Origin: Verrucomicrobiota bacterium
GTDB lineage: Bacteria > Verrucomicrobiota > Verrucomicrobiia > Opitutales > Opitutaceae
Direction of reading: 5' to 3'
Length of the DNA: 64,000 nucleotides
NCBI GenBank assembly: GCA_019510185.1
Contig: JAEKKV010000012.1
Coordinates: 62,001 to 126,000, forward strand
This document shows, in pieces, positions 56,837-64,000 of the stretch. Numbering within the stretch: position 1 is the stretch's first letter; each line of letters starts with the position of its first letter. The notes below the pieces were generated by a model. The model searched no databases. It was not told the DNA's origin and saw nothing but the letters and a program-made list of their open reading frames with translations. A program made the position numbers and the translations under genes.

Positions 56837-56934
56837 GAGGCGGACGCGTCCCCTATAAACGCGTCCGCCTCGCTATCCCTGACGAAAGAGCACGCGAGCG
56901 TGCATGAGAGGGGGACGCCGGCGTCGCGCCGGCG
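56837..56934. repeat. Cluster of GC-rich palindromes downstream of the coiled-coil gene
   Basis: Three adjacent dyads occur: GAGGCGGACGCGT / ACGCGTCCGCCTC (56837-56871, 13-bp arms, 9-nt loop), GCACGC-GA-GCGTGC (56890-56903), and CGCCGGCG twice with a TCG between (56916-56934). They lie just past the stop at 56827 and before the convergent hydrolase gene (ends 56962). The first could end transcription, but no T run follows, so the cluster resembles REP-type repeats more than a terminator. Confidence 0.5.
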
Positions 56935-56961
56935 GTTACCGAAATTCGGCGAAAGGGATTT

Positions 56962-57747
56962 TTAATGCCGGGATTCGGTCGGGCCGGCGACGGCACGCAA
57001 GTCGCCTTCGCCGAGCTTGCGACGAAAAATATCTACCGCCATGCCGAGCGCGACATAGGCAATTTCCGGGTCGTAGCGGAAGCCTTCGTCGCGGAGGAAG
57101 GCGTGCGCGCCGTTGAACTCGTGCCAGGTGAAATGGGTGCCCGCCGCGGCCAGGGCGGCGTAAATCTGGGCGCGGCCCTCCGCCGGGATATGCGGGTCCT
57201 GGCGTCCGAACACCATGAGCAACTCGCCCTTGATCTCGGCGGTCCGGGCGAGCGAGTCGTCGTTCATGCCCTCGCCTAGGCCGCGCTTGTGCAGATCGGT
57301 CGGATAAAAGCACACGCCAGCGAGCGCCTCGGGATTCATGGCGGCGCGGAAGGCGAGATGCCCGCCGATGCAGATGCCCATGACGCCCAGTCGTCCGGTG
57401 GAGGCTGGATGGGTTTTGAGAAATGCGAGCGCGGCGCGGGCGTCGGCGTCGTAGTTGCCGAGCGGCTTTTCGGTTTTTAGCCGGTTGCCTTGATCGGCGC
57501 CGGCCTGATCGTAGGCGAGCACGGTGCCGGGGGCGAGAAACTCGTGATAGATTTCCGGCACGGCGACGAGAAAGCCGTGGCCGGCGAGAAACGCCGCAGT
57601 GCGGGCGATCGGGCCGGTCATTTGGAAAATTTCAGAGTAAAGCACGATGCCGGGATATTTCCCCGGCGCGGCCGGACGAAACAGATGGGTCCGCATGGGA
57701 CCGTTGGGCGTGGGCAGATCGATGGCTTCGGGTTCGCGGAGAATCAT
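56962..57747 (-). CDS. Dienelactone hydrolase family protein
   Basis: A 261-residue alpha/beta hydrolase of the dienelactone hydrolase family. The nucleophile is a Cys in GICIGG (Cys126), with Asp184 in FGRQDPH and His215 in NGAHAF completing the triad. The N-terminal YPGIVLYSEIFQMTGPI is typical of the family (Glu39 region). Members open lactones in aromatic degradation, but many are general esterases; no catabolic genes are nearby. The ATG at 57747 begins the domain. Divergent from the sulfatase-like gene, with a 117-bp spacer. Confidence 0.9.
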   Translation of the reverse strand: MILREPEAIDLPTPNGPMRTHLFRPAAPGKYPGIVLYSEIFQMTGPIARTAAFLAGHGFLVAVPEIYHEFLAPGTVLAYDQAGADQGNRLKTEKPLGNYDADARAALAFLKTHPASTGRLGVMGICIGGHLAFRAAMNPEALAGVCFYPTDLHKRGLGEGMNDDSLARTAEIKGELLMVFGRQDPHIPAEGRAQIYAALAAAGTHFTWHEFNGAHAFLRDEGFRYDPEIAYVALGMAVDIFRRKLGEGDLRAVAGPTESRH

Positions 57748-57864
57748 GGCGGCTTCCTTACCACGGATCCCGGCGGGGAACACGGCTAAATCATCCCGGT
57801 GTTGCCGCCGGAAAAACTCCGTGCGCATCCGGGGAATCTGTGGTCCATTGGCGGTCCCGTGCCC

Positions 57865-59046
57865 ATGGCCTTTCGCGCGCCCAACATTCTCTGGATCGTC
57901 ACGACGCAGTGGCGCGCCCAGGCGACGGGTTACGCGGGCGACGTCAACGCGCGCACGCCGCACCTCGATGCGCTGGCGGCGCGGGCATTGAACTACACGC
58001 AGGCGGTGACGCCGCATCCGTTCGGTCCGTTTGCGCGCGCGGCGCTGTTCACGGGCGTGCCTTCGCCGGAAAACGGCGTGCGCGATTATTACGATCCGCT
58101 GCCGGCGGGCGCGCGCACGATCGCGGGAATGCTGGGCGAACGCGGCTATGCGACGGCTTTTTTCGGCAAATGGCATCTGGCACGACGCGACCTGGCGGCG
58201 CCGTTGGTGGGCGAGGCGCACGCGCGCATGTTCGTGCCGCCGGAGGCGCGCGGGGGCTTCGATTTCTGGGAGGGTTTCGAGAGCGGATTTTTGCTGAACG
58301 ATCCCTGGCTGCACGGATCGCGGTTGCCGGAGCCGGTGCAAATCCACGGATATCAGAGTGACGTCGTGTGCGATCGCGCTCGCGCGGAAATTTCAAATCC
58401 GCAATCCGCCATCCTCGGCCTGCATCGGCCCTGGTTTGCGGTGGTAAGTCTGGAATCTCCGCATCCGCCCTACGACGCGCCGGCGGCGGGCGTGGCGGCG
58501 CGGCAGCCGGAGGAGATCGTGCTGCCGACGAACGTGCCGCGGGGCGGCGAAGTCGAGGCGCGGGCCCGCCGGGAGCTGGCGGGCTATTATGCGCATATCG
58601 AGGCGACGGATCGCGCGATCGGCCGGCTGCTGGCGGCGGTGACGGAGGACACGGTCGTGGTGTTCACCTCGGTGCACGGTGACATGCACGGGGCGCACGG
58701 GCTTTTCCGCAAAGGCTGGCCGCATGAAGAAAGCGTGCGCGTGCCGTTGCTGGTGCGGGGAGCGCCGGGTTCGATTCCCGGCGACCGTACGCGGGATGCC
58801 GTTTCGTTAATCGATTTGCCGGCGATGACGCTGGCATGGGCGGAAGGTCGCGCCTGGCGCTGCGAGCGCGAGCATGCGGCGATCTCGATGCCTTCGGTGG
58901 TGGCGCTGCCGCATCAATGCGACCGCGTCTGGCACGGGAGGCGGAGTGCGACGGGCAAAGCGATTTTCAACGCGGACGGTTTGCCGTGGCTGGAGTTCGA
59001 TCTGGCGAACGATCCGCTGGAGATGAACAACCGCGCGGGATTGTAA
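57865..59046 (+). CDS. Sulfatase-fold protein lacking catalytic residues (probable pseudoenzyme)
   Basis: A 393-residue protein with the alkaline-phosphatase/sulfatase fold: PNILWIVTTQWRAQATGYAGD at the start, FFGKWHLA in the middle, SLESPHPPYD, and FTSVHGDMHGAHGLFRKGWPHEESVRVPLLVR near the end. Catalytic positions are altered. The metal Asp of the usual TDQ is Thr14. The formylglycine site (usually CxPxR) reads GPFAR, with Gly54 instead of Cys. The Asp of the usual SDHGD is Val270. These losses argue against sulfatase activity as known. A 4-unit 7-bp repeat encodes a short insertion at about residues 175-184. It converges with the following gene, only 3 bp apart. Confidence 0.8.
   Translation: MAFRAPNILWIVTTQWRAQATGYAGDVNARTPHLDALAARALNYTQAVTPHPFGPFARAALFTGVPSPENGVRDYYDPLPAGARTIAGMLGERGYATAFFGKWHLARRDLAAPLVGEAHARMFVPPEARGGFDFWEGFESGFLLNDPWLHGSRLPEPVQIHGYQSDVVCDRARAEISNPQSAILGLHRPWFAVVSLESPHPPYDAPAAGVAARQPEEIVLPTNVPRGGEVEARARRELAGYYAHIEATDRAIGRLLAAVTEDTVVVFTSVHGDMHGAHGLFRKGWPHEESVRVPLLVRGAPGSIPGDRTRDAVSLIDLPAMTLAWAEGRAWRCEREHAAISMPSVVALPHQCDRVWHGRRSATGKAIFNADGLPWLEFDLANDPLEMNNRAGL
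58387..58414. repeat. 7-bp tandem repeat inside the sulfatase-like gene
   Basis: Four consecutive 7-bp units (GAAATTT, CAAATCC, GCAATCC, GCCATCC) share an AATCC-type core. They are in frame as about nine residues (EISNPQSAIL). They resemble the AAATCCT units at 19516-19613. Confidence 0.5.
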
Positions 59047-59049
59047 CCT

Positions 59050-60279
59050 TTAGCGGGCCGGGGGAGTGGCGACGGCGGAAAGCGTCGAGACCAACTTGGC
59101 GCGTCGTTCGGCGAAGGCTTTTTCACGCGTGCTTATGCTCAGCAGCGTTTCCGCCATGCTTTTCGCCCACGGGGTGAGCTGTTGCATGCGCGCCTTGTAG
59201 GCGGCGATGTCGTTCAGGTGTTCGGGATGAAGGATGGCTTCGGTGCAAAGATCGTCCATTTGATGGGTGGCCAATTCGAGGTTTTGGATGAACGTCACGC
59301 TGTTGGTGCCCTTTTCATAATCGACGACCAGGCGAAGAACGTTGTCCGGCGGCAGGGCTTTCACCAGCTCCTCGAAGCGGGAAAGGTCGATAGTGGTGAT
59401 CGCGCGAGAGGAGAGTCGCACACGGGCGACTTGGCCGTTGCAGGCAAGGAGCGCTTCGTCACGGGTGCGATCCACGCTGAGCAGGGTGATGCCGTGTTTG
59501 TTTTCGCCGGGCTTCAGCCAAAAGGACTGATCGTTCTGTTCGAGTCCGACCGCGGTGACGGGGCCGTCGGTCAGAATGCCGGCCAAGCGGAGGTGGCTTG
59601 CAAAGCTGTTGGCGGTCGGAGCGGTATCGCCCAGTTTCTCCATCAATCGCCGGATTTCCACGGCGAGCGGGTCGATGAAAACCATCTTGTCCACGGTAAG
59701 CGCGCTGGTGAGATCTCCACCGGGTGGAAGCGTATTCAACCCGGCCAGAAAACGGGCGGCGTCTTTCGGTGAAAATTGCGCGAGATGTTTTTGCAGCCAG
59801 TCGTCGGTACGGGTTTCGATGGCGCGTTCCACCATGAAGGAGATGAGGAGATTATTCTGGCCGAAATGGTGTGCCAGGGCTAGATCATCGAGCGCGCGGT
59901 CGACGAGGACTGACGGGGGAGCTCCTTCCGTATCCGCCAGCGCAATCTTGGTAAGGAGGAGAGATTCGCTAGTGAGAGGGATGTTCGTGGAAATGCTGAA
60001 GTGCTCATAATCCACGCCCCAGCTTACGGATGAAGCGGTGCGTCCGGCGGCGAGGCCGCGGGCGATCTCCGCCATTAGCGGCGCGGCGGCGGCCGAGGCG
60101 GGTTTGCCCGCCTTCAAAGCTTCGAGATCAGCAGGACTGAGCCGCGCCAGCGCCGCGTAGGCCGGAGCGTAGGGATTGTCGGCCGGCGGAACAACGACGT
60201 TGGTGCCGGCCGCCGGAGACAGCGAGGTCACCATCACGCCGCAGACAATGGCGGCGAAGCGGAGCGGGGAAGACATCAC
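59050..60279 (-). CDS. Exported hypothetical protein, 409 aa
   Basis: A 409-residue protein with an N-terminal signal peptide (MMSSPLRFAAIVCGVMVTSLSPAAG). The mature part is mostly helical with Leu/Ala-rich segments (YAALARLSPADLEALKAGK, LVDRALDDLALAHHFGQNNLLISFMVERAIETRTDDWLQKHLAQFSPKDAARFLAGLN). A possible beta-rich region is at about 240-300. No catalytic or metal motif is recognised. It precedes the CHASE/PAS kinase gene's stop by 21 bp in the other direction of transcription, i.e. both are minus-strand and it lies downstream of the kinase, so the two may be co-transcribed. Confidence 0.65.
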   Translation of the reverse strand: MMSSPLRFAAIVCGVMVTSLSPAAGTNVVVPPADNPYAPAYAALARLSPADLEALKAGKPASAAAAPLMAEIARGLAAGRTASSVSWGVDYEHFSISTNIPLTSESLLLTKIALADTEGAPPSVLVDRALDDLALAHHFGQNNLLISFMVERAIETRTDDWLQKHLAQFSPKDAARFLAGLNTLPPGGDLTSALTVDKMVFIDPLAVEIRRLMEKLGDTAPTANSFASHLRLAGILTDGPVTAVGLEQNDQSFWLKPGENKHGITLLSVDRTRDEALLACNGQVARVRLSSRAITTIDLSRFEELVKALPPDNVLRLVVDYEKGTNSVTFIQNLELATHQMDDLCTEAILHPEHLNDIAAYKARMQQLTPWAKSMAETLLSISTREKAFAERRAKLVSTLSAVATPPAR

Positions 60280-60300
60280 GGCGGAAGAATGGCGGCCAGT
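60280..60300. other. Short spacer between kinase and exported protein genes
   Basis: Only 21 bp separate the kinase stop and the start of the 409-aa gene on the minus strand. There is no room for a promoter or a terminator, which supports a shared transcript. Confidence 0.5.
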
Positions 60301-63300
60301 TCAGGCTTTGGCATCCGGGTTTTTGCCAAATTGCCGGCGGATCGCATCAGAGAGTTCCGTAAGCTTGATCGGCTTGGTGATGAAATCGTCCATGCCGGCC
60401 TCGATACAATGATCGCGGTCGCTTTGGAGGGCGTTGGCCGTGAGGGCCACGATGCGGGGCTGGCGGGCGGCGGGAAGAAGTTTGCGGATCTGCCGGGCGG
60501 CCTCGAAGCCGTCCATTTCCGGCATCTGCAGATCCATGAGAACGAGCTGATAGGAACCTTGGGTGGTCTTGGCCACGGCTTCGACGCCGTTGGCGACGGC
60601 GTCGGCGCGGTAGCCGAGACGTTCCAAAAAGCGCAGGGCGACCTTCTGGTTGACGGGGTTGTCCTCCACTAACAGCACGGCGAGGGGAAACTCCTTCGAG
60701 AGGAGCAGGGTGTCGGCGCTGACGGCCGGGGCGGCCTTGGCTTCGTCGCCGGGAAAAAGAACGTGCAGGGCCCGGATCAGGCCTTGGGTGCGAAGGGGTT
60801 TTGAAATCGCGATGAACGGACTTTCGCCGTTCCACGCCGGTGCGGGAACTTGGTTGGAAGGCAGAAGGCCGACCACGGGGAGTTTGAGGCGGGCGAGGGC
60901 TTCGACGATGGTACCGACGTCGGGGAGATCGAGATCGAGGAGGGCGGCGACGGGCGCGGAGGGTTGCCGTAAAAGCTCGAGCGCGGCGCCGGCAGTGGAG
61001 GCGGTGCGAACGTCGAGACCGGCGGATTGAAAAAACGCGGTCAGGCGCCGCAGGGTGACGGGATTGTCGTCGATGCAGAGCACCGGGCCTTTGGTTAGGG
61101 CGGCGGGAAGGGGCGAGCGGGAAGGCTTGAATTCGGCCGCGGCCGATTCGAGCTGGAGAGTGACGGTGAAGGCGGAGCCGCGGCCGATCTCGCTTTCAAC
61201 CTGGATGTCACCGCCCATCAGCGAGGACAGGCGTTGGCAAATGGCCAGGCCCAAGCCAGTGCCGCCGTATTTGCGGGTAGTGGAGGAATCTACTTGGGAA
61301 AACGGTTTGAAAAGGCGGTTGAGCCGGTCGGCGGGGATGCCGATGCCGGTGTCCCGCACGGCGATGGCGAACAGTTGGTGGCGGGGACGAAGCGGACCGG
61401 TTGCGACGGCGGGGGAGATCTCGATCGAGACGCTGCCGCGGGAGGTGAACTTGATGGCGTTGTTGACGAGATTGCCGAGAACTTGGCGCAGGCGGATGGC
61501 GTCGCCGAGCATCAACGGGGGTGTCTTCTCATCAATGTGGTAGCACACCTCGATGCGGCGGGCGGCGGCTTGCGCGGCGAACAGGTCGATCGTTTCCTCG
61601 ATGCAGGTGGACAGCTCAAAAAGCTGGTGCTCGATCTCCAGTTTTCCGGACTCGATTTTGGAGAAATCGAGGATGTCATTGATGATGGTGAGAAGGGCCT
61701 CGCCGCTGGCGCGGATGGTGTTGACGGAGTCGCGCTGGTCGTGGTCGAGGGCGGTTTCGAGCAGAAGGCTGGTCATGCCGATGACGCCGTTCATGGGGGT
61801 GCGGATTTCGTGCGACACGGAGGCGAGGAACTCGCTCTTGGCGCGCGAGGTGGCGTCGGCCTCGGCCTTCGCACGGCGGAGGGCGGCCTCGGTTTCCACG
61901 CGCGCGGTGATGTCGGCTTCGATCGCGATAAAGTTTTCCAGCACGCCCTGTTCGTTGCGCACGGGCTGGATCTCGAGCTGCAGGTGGTGTTTGCGACCGG
62001 ACTTGGAGTAGTTGACGACGTCAGTGGAGATGCCTTCGCCCCGGGCGATGGCGGCCTGGATATCCCGCACGGTGAGAGCGCTGGTCTCGGGGCCGACCAT
62101 GAAGTCGGCGGGTTTTTTGCCCATGACCTCGTCCAGGGTGTAGCCCATCACGCGCTGGAAGGATTCGTTGACCCACTCGATGGCGCCGTCGGGTGCGCTG
62201 ATGAGCACGAGATTGTCCGTGCGGCTGGCCACCAGCGAGAGCTTGCGGGCGGCGGCCTGGCTGCGACGGAGGGCCTGCTCGGCCTCTTTGCGCTGGCTGA
62301 CGTCTTGCAACGTCCCGACGATGCGGGTGGGTTCTCCGGCGGGCGTGTAGGCCACGGTCTTCGAGCGGGCGTAGAGCCAGCGCCATTCGCCGGCGGCAGT
62401 GCGCACCCGGTAGGATGGATCAATGAAAGCCTGGGCGCCGTTGAGCTGCGCCGCCACGGCCGCGCGATAGTCCGCCAGATCGAACGGGTGGATGCGTGCC
62501 TCCCACTCCTCGGGTGTGGTGGTGGCATTCTCGGGCAGAATGCCCAGCATGGTCCACAGGCCCGCGCCGTGATGGAGTTCGCCGGTGGCGAGGTTCCATT
62601 CGAAGATACTGATGGCGGTGGCGTCCAAGGCGAGGCGCAGGCGTTCGTCGGAAACCTTCAGCATCACCTCGATGCGTTTGCGCTCCTCGTTTTCCTCGCG
62701 GAGGAGGCGGTTGGAGGTTTCCGCCGAACGCAGGCTGGCGCGTGCGGTTCGCGCCAGATGAACGCTGAGGCCGAGCAGGAGGGTGATGCCCAGGCCGGCC
62801 GCAAGAGCGAGTTCGGGCAGAAAGCGGCGGTTTTGCTGCATATACTCCGCGGTGGGCTCCATCACAATCCGCACCCGGCGATTCTGGAGGGTGAAGACGG
62901 ATGCGAGCGCCTGCCCGTCGCTGCCCGGGCTTTCGAGTCCGGGCATGGAGTCGTACATGCGTTTTTCGCCAATGTAGATCTCGCAATGGTGGTGGGTGCT
63001 GGCCTTGGTGCGCCGGTCGAGGGTCCCTAAAAATTGCTGGTAGGTGAACTCGGCGCTGATGAAGCCGGCGAGAGCGTTGGCGCGATAGATGGGAGAACAG
63101 ATGATGAATCCCGGACCCTGTCCGCCGAGATCGAGGGAGTTGGACACGACGGGAGCGCCGGTGCGGGCCGCGTTTTCGAAGGCTTGGCGGCGTTCCGGCT
63201 GGCTGAACTGGTTGAAGGCAAGGAGGGTTTCGTTGCCGGTTTCCGGGTAGTACCAGACGGTGGTGCCATCGGGACCGACGCGGGCGAGGGAACGGGCACC

Positions 63301-63999
63301 GGGGGCGTCGAGCATCCAGGTCACTGCGTCCGACTCCCACATCGCGGGGCCGGTGTCGACCGACCAGCGTCGTCCCATGCGTTCGAGGGCGGCTGCCTCG
63401 CGCTCAAATTCAAGATTGATGCTGCCCGCGAAATTATTGATCGCGATCTGCGCGTTGGTGCTCAGGTAGACGACTTCGCGTTCGCGCAATCCGGCCCAGA
63501 AAATGAGCGTGATCATGCCGCAGACGGCCATCACTGGAACAGGCAGCCACCCCGGGGCGCCGCTCTGCCGAGTGTGGTGTTCGCGCCAGGCCAGAGCCAG
63601 CAGGGTGAGTCCGGTGAAGAGCACGAGCACGGCCATGCTCGGGGGCAGGCTGGCGCGGGCGCCCCAGTGATAGGCCACCGGCATTTTGAGCGCGTAACCG
63701 AGCAGCGTGGTGATGCCGATGCCGCCGAGCAGCGATCCCAGCAGCGCGAAGCAGTGAACCCGCCGGCCTTCGTGGCGCGACACGGCCAGCCAAGGAACGG
63801 CGAGGCCGCTGGCGATCAGCGCGAAGGCAACCGTCAGGGGCATCGTTTCCGCCTGGGGGGTGACGTCGCCGGGAAACAAAGCGGCGATCGCGTATTCCAC
63901 GCCGTGGCCGAGCCCGAGGGGTTCAAGCGCCAGCGAAACCGCGCCCGCCAAGGCGGTGCCGAGCGCGAGCCAAGCGACCGGGAGGCCGCCCACTTCCAT
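60301..63999 (-). CDS. CHASE/PAS hybrid histidine kinase with two receivers, right edge of window
   Basis: A 1232-residue protein; its apparent ATG is the third base from the right edge, so a longer N-terminus cannot be excluded. About five N-terminal helices (to about 165) are followed by a periplasmic CHASE-like sensor (about 190-385) and a further helix (about 395-415). Two PAS/PAC domains are at about 440-585 and 590-715. The kinase core has His730 (SVSHEIRTPMN), N-box NLVNNAIKF and G boxes RDTGIGI and [10 protein letters not shown]. Two receivers close it: the first (about 985-1090) has CIDDN but only LLDLDLPDV for the acceptor site; the second has LVEDN and phosphoacceptor Asp1156 (LMDLQMP) with a conserved Lys in FITKPIK. 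Stimulus unknown. Confidence 0.87.
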   Translation of the reverse strand: MEVGGLPVAWLALGTALAGAVSLALEPLGLGHGVEYAIAALFPGDVTPQAETMPLTVAFALIASGLAVPWLAVSRHEGRRVHCFALLGSLLGGIGITTLLGYALKMPVAYHWGARASLPPSMAVLVLFTGLTLLALAWREHHTRQSGAPGWLPVPVMAVCGMITLIFWAGLREREVVYLSTNAQIAINNFAGSINLEFEREAAALERMGRRWSVDTGPAMWESDAVTWMLDAPGARSLARVGPDGTTVWYYPETGNETLLAFNQFSQPERRQAFENAARTGAPVVSNSLDLGGQGPGFIICSPIYRANALAGFISAEFTYQQFLGTLDRRTKASTHHHCEIYIGEKRMYDSMPGLESPGSDGQALASVFTLQNRRVRIVMEPTAEYMQQNRRFLPELALAAGLGITLLLGLSVHLARTARASLRSAETSNRLLREENEERKRIEVMLKVSDERLRLALDATAISIFEWNLATGELHHGAGLWTMLGILPENATTTPEEWEARIHPFDLADYRAAVAAQLNGAQAFIDPSYRVRTAAGEWRWLYARSKTVAYTPAGEPTRIVGTLQDVSQRKEAEQALRRSQAAARKLSLVASRTDNLVLISAPDGAIEWVNESFQRVMGYTLDEVMGKKPADFMVGPETSALTVRDIQAAIARGEGISTDVVNYSKSGRKHHLQLEIQPVRNEQGVLENFIAIEADITARVETEAALRRAKAEADATSRAKSEFLASVSHEIRTPMNGVIGMTSLLLETALDHDQRDSVNTIRASGEALLTIINDILDFSKIESGKLEIEHQLFELSTCIEETIDLFAAQAAARRIEVCYHIDEKTPPLMLGDAIRLRQVLGNLVNNAIKFTSRGSVSIEISPAVATGPLRPRHQLFAIAVRDTGIGIPADRLNRLFKPFSQVDSSTTRKYGGTGLGLAICQRLSSLMGGDIQVESEIGRGSAFTVTLQLESAAAEFKPSRSPLPAALTKGPVLCIDDNPVTLRRLTAFFQSAGLDVRTASTAGAALELLRQPSAPVAALLDLDLPDVGTIVEALARLKLPVVGLLPSNQVPAPAWNGESPFIAISKPLRTQGLIRALHVLFPGDEAKAAPAVSADTLLLSKEFPLAVLLVEDNPVNQKVALRFLERLGYRADAVANGVEAVAKTTQGSYQLVLMDLQMPEMDGFEAARQIRKLLPAARQPRIVALTANALQSDRDHCIEAGMDDFITKPIKLTELSDAIRRQFGKNPDAKA

Positions 64000-64000
64000 G

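Noticed and set aside
57748..58347. N-terminal extension of the dienelactone hydrolase
   Set aside because: About 200 extra Arg-rich residues antisense to the sulfatase-like gene; the hydrolase domain begins at the ATG at 57747.

Overview
The window is high-GC chromosomal DNA. Gene content and style suggest a free-living Gram-negative bacterium of the Verrucomicrobiota, probably Opitutaceae-like: two TonB-dependent receptors, several large hybrid histidine kinases, a DUF6580 membrane protein, an LA_2272-type surface protein, and few recognisable Shine-Dalgarno sites. This placement is inferred from gene style and was not tested by rRNA or marker search. I recognised no rRNA, tRNA or CRISPR array. 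The first gene (DTW domain) is cut by the left edge, and the last (hybrid kinase) reaches the right edge.

Layout. 0-5 kb: DTW-domain protein, purT, an L,D-transpeptidase, a SET-domain methyltransferase and a PAS protein. 5-10.4 kb: two convergent sensor kinases; the second carries a frameshifted stub of a lost receiver domain. 10.6-15.2 kb: a TonB receptor, an inositol-phosphatase-like enzyme, a tiny zinc-ribbon protein, and an ArsR/AHSA1 pair with overlapping genes. 15.3-22.6 kb: a cobalamin block with metH, a long non-coding spacer (palindromic operator candidate, nested repeats, probable cobalamin riboswitch), a BtuB-like receptor and a thioredoxin-like protein. A PduO-type cobalamin adenosyltransferase lies further on at 52 kb. 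22.6-29.9 kb: a minus-strand run of FIST sensor, hybrid kinase, recQ, an Lgt-family protein, a Tes-like radical SAM protein and a small membrane protein, with very short gaps or overlaps. 30-31 kb: an ECF sigma factor.

31-45.6 kb is the centrepiece, a nitrogen-scavenging locus in two minus-strand operons. The upstream operon encodes a NitT/TauT-type ABC transporter, a polysaccharide-deacetylase-family hydrolase, a TIM-barrel protein, a creatininase-family amidohydrolase, a type III glutamine synthetase and a NikR-like regulator. The downstream operon encodes two DUF1989 proteins (CgdAB type), a urea/guanidine carboxylase and allophanate hydrolase. The expected route is uptake of a guanidino or urea-like compound, carboxylation, deimination, then hydrolysis to ammonia, which glutamine synthetase may assimilate. 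The first gene of each operon is preceded by the same direct repeat, GTGTTAC-N14-GTGTTAC, next to a sigma-54-like -24/-12 element. The NikR-like protein has lost the nickel-binding Cys, so it may sense something else.

45.6-64 kb: an OppA-like lipoprotein, a coiled-coil membrane protein, a PIN-PhoH ATPase, the DUF6580 protein, an HTH protein with a perfect inverted repeat at its start, PduO, peptide deformylase, a pair of uncharacterised membrane proteins, a dienelactone hydrolase, a sulfatase-fold protein that has lost its catalytic residues, and a large CHASE/PAS hybrid kinase. Degenerate 7-bp repeats recur, twice inside reading frames (metH and the sulfatase-like gene).
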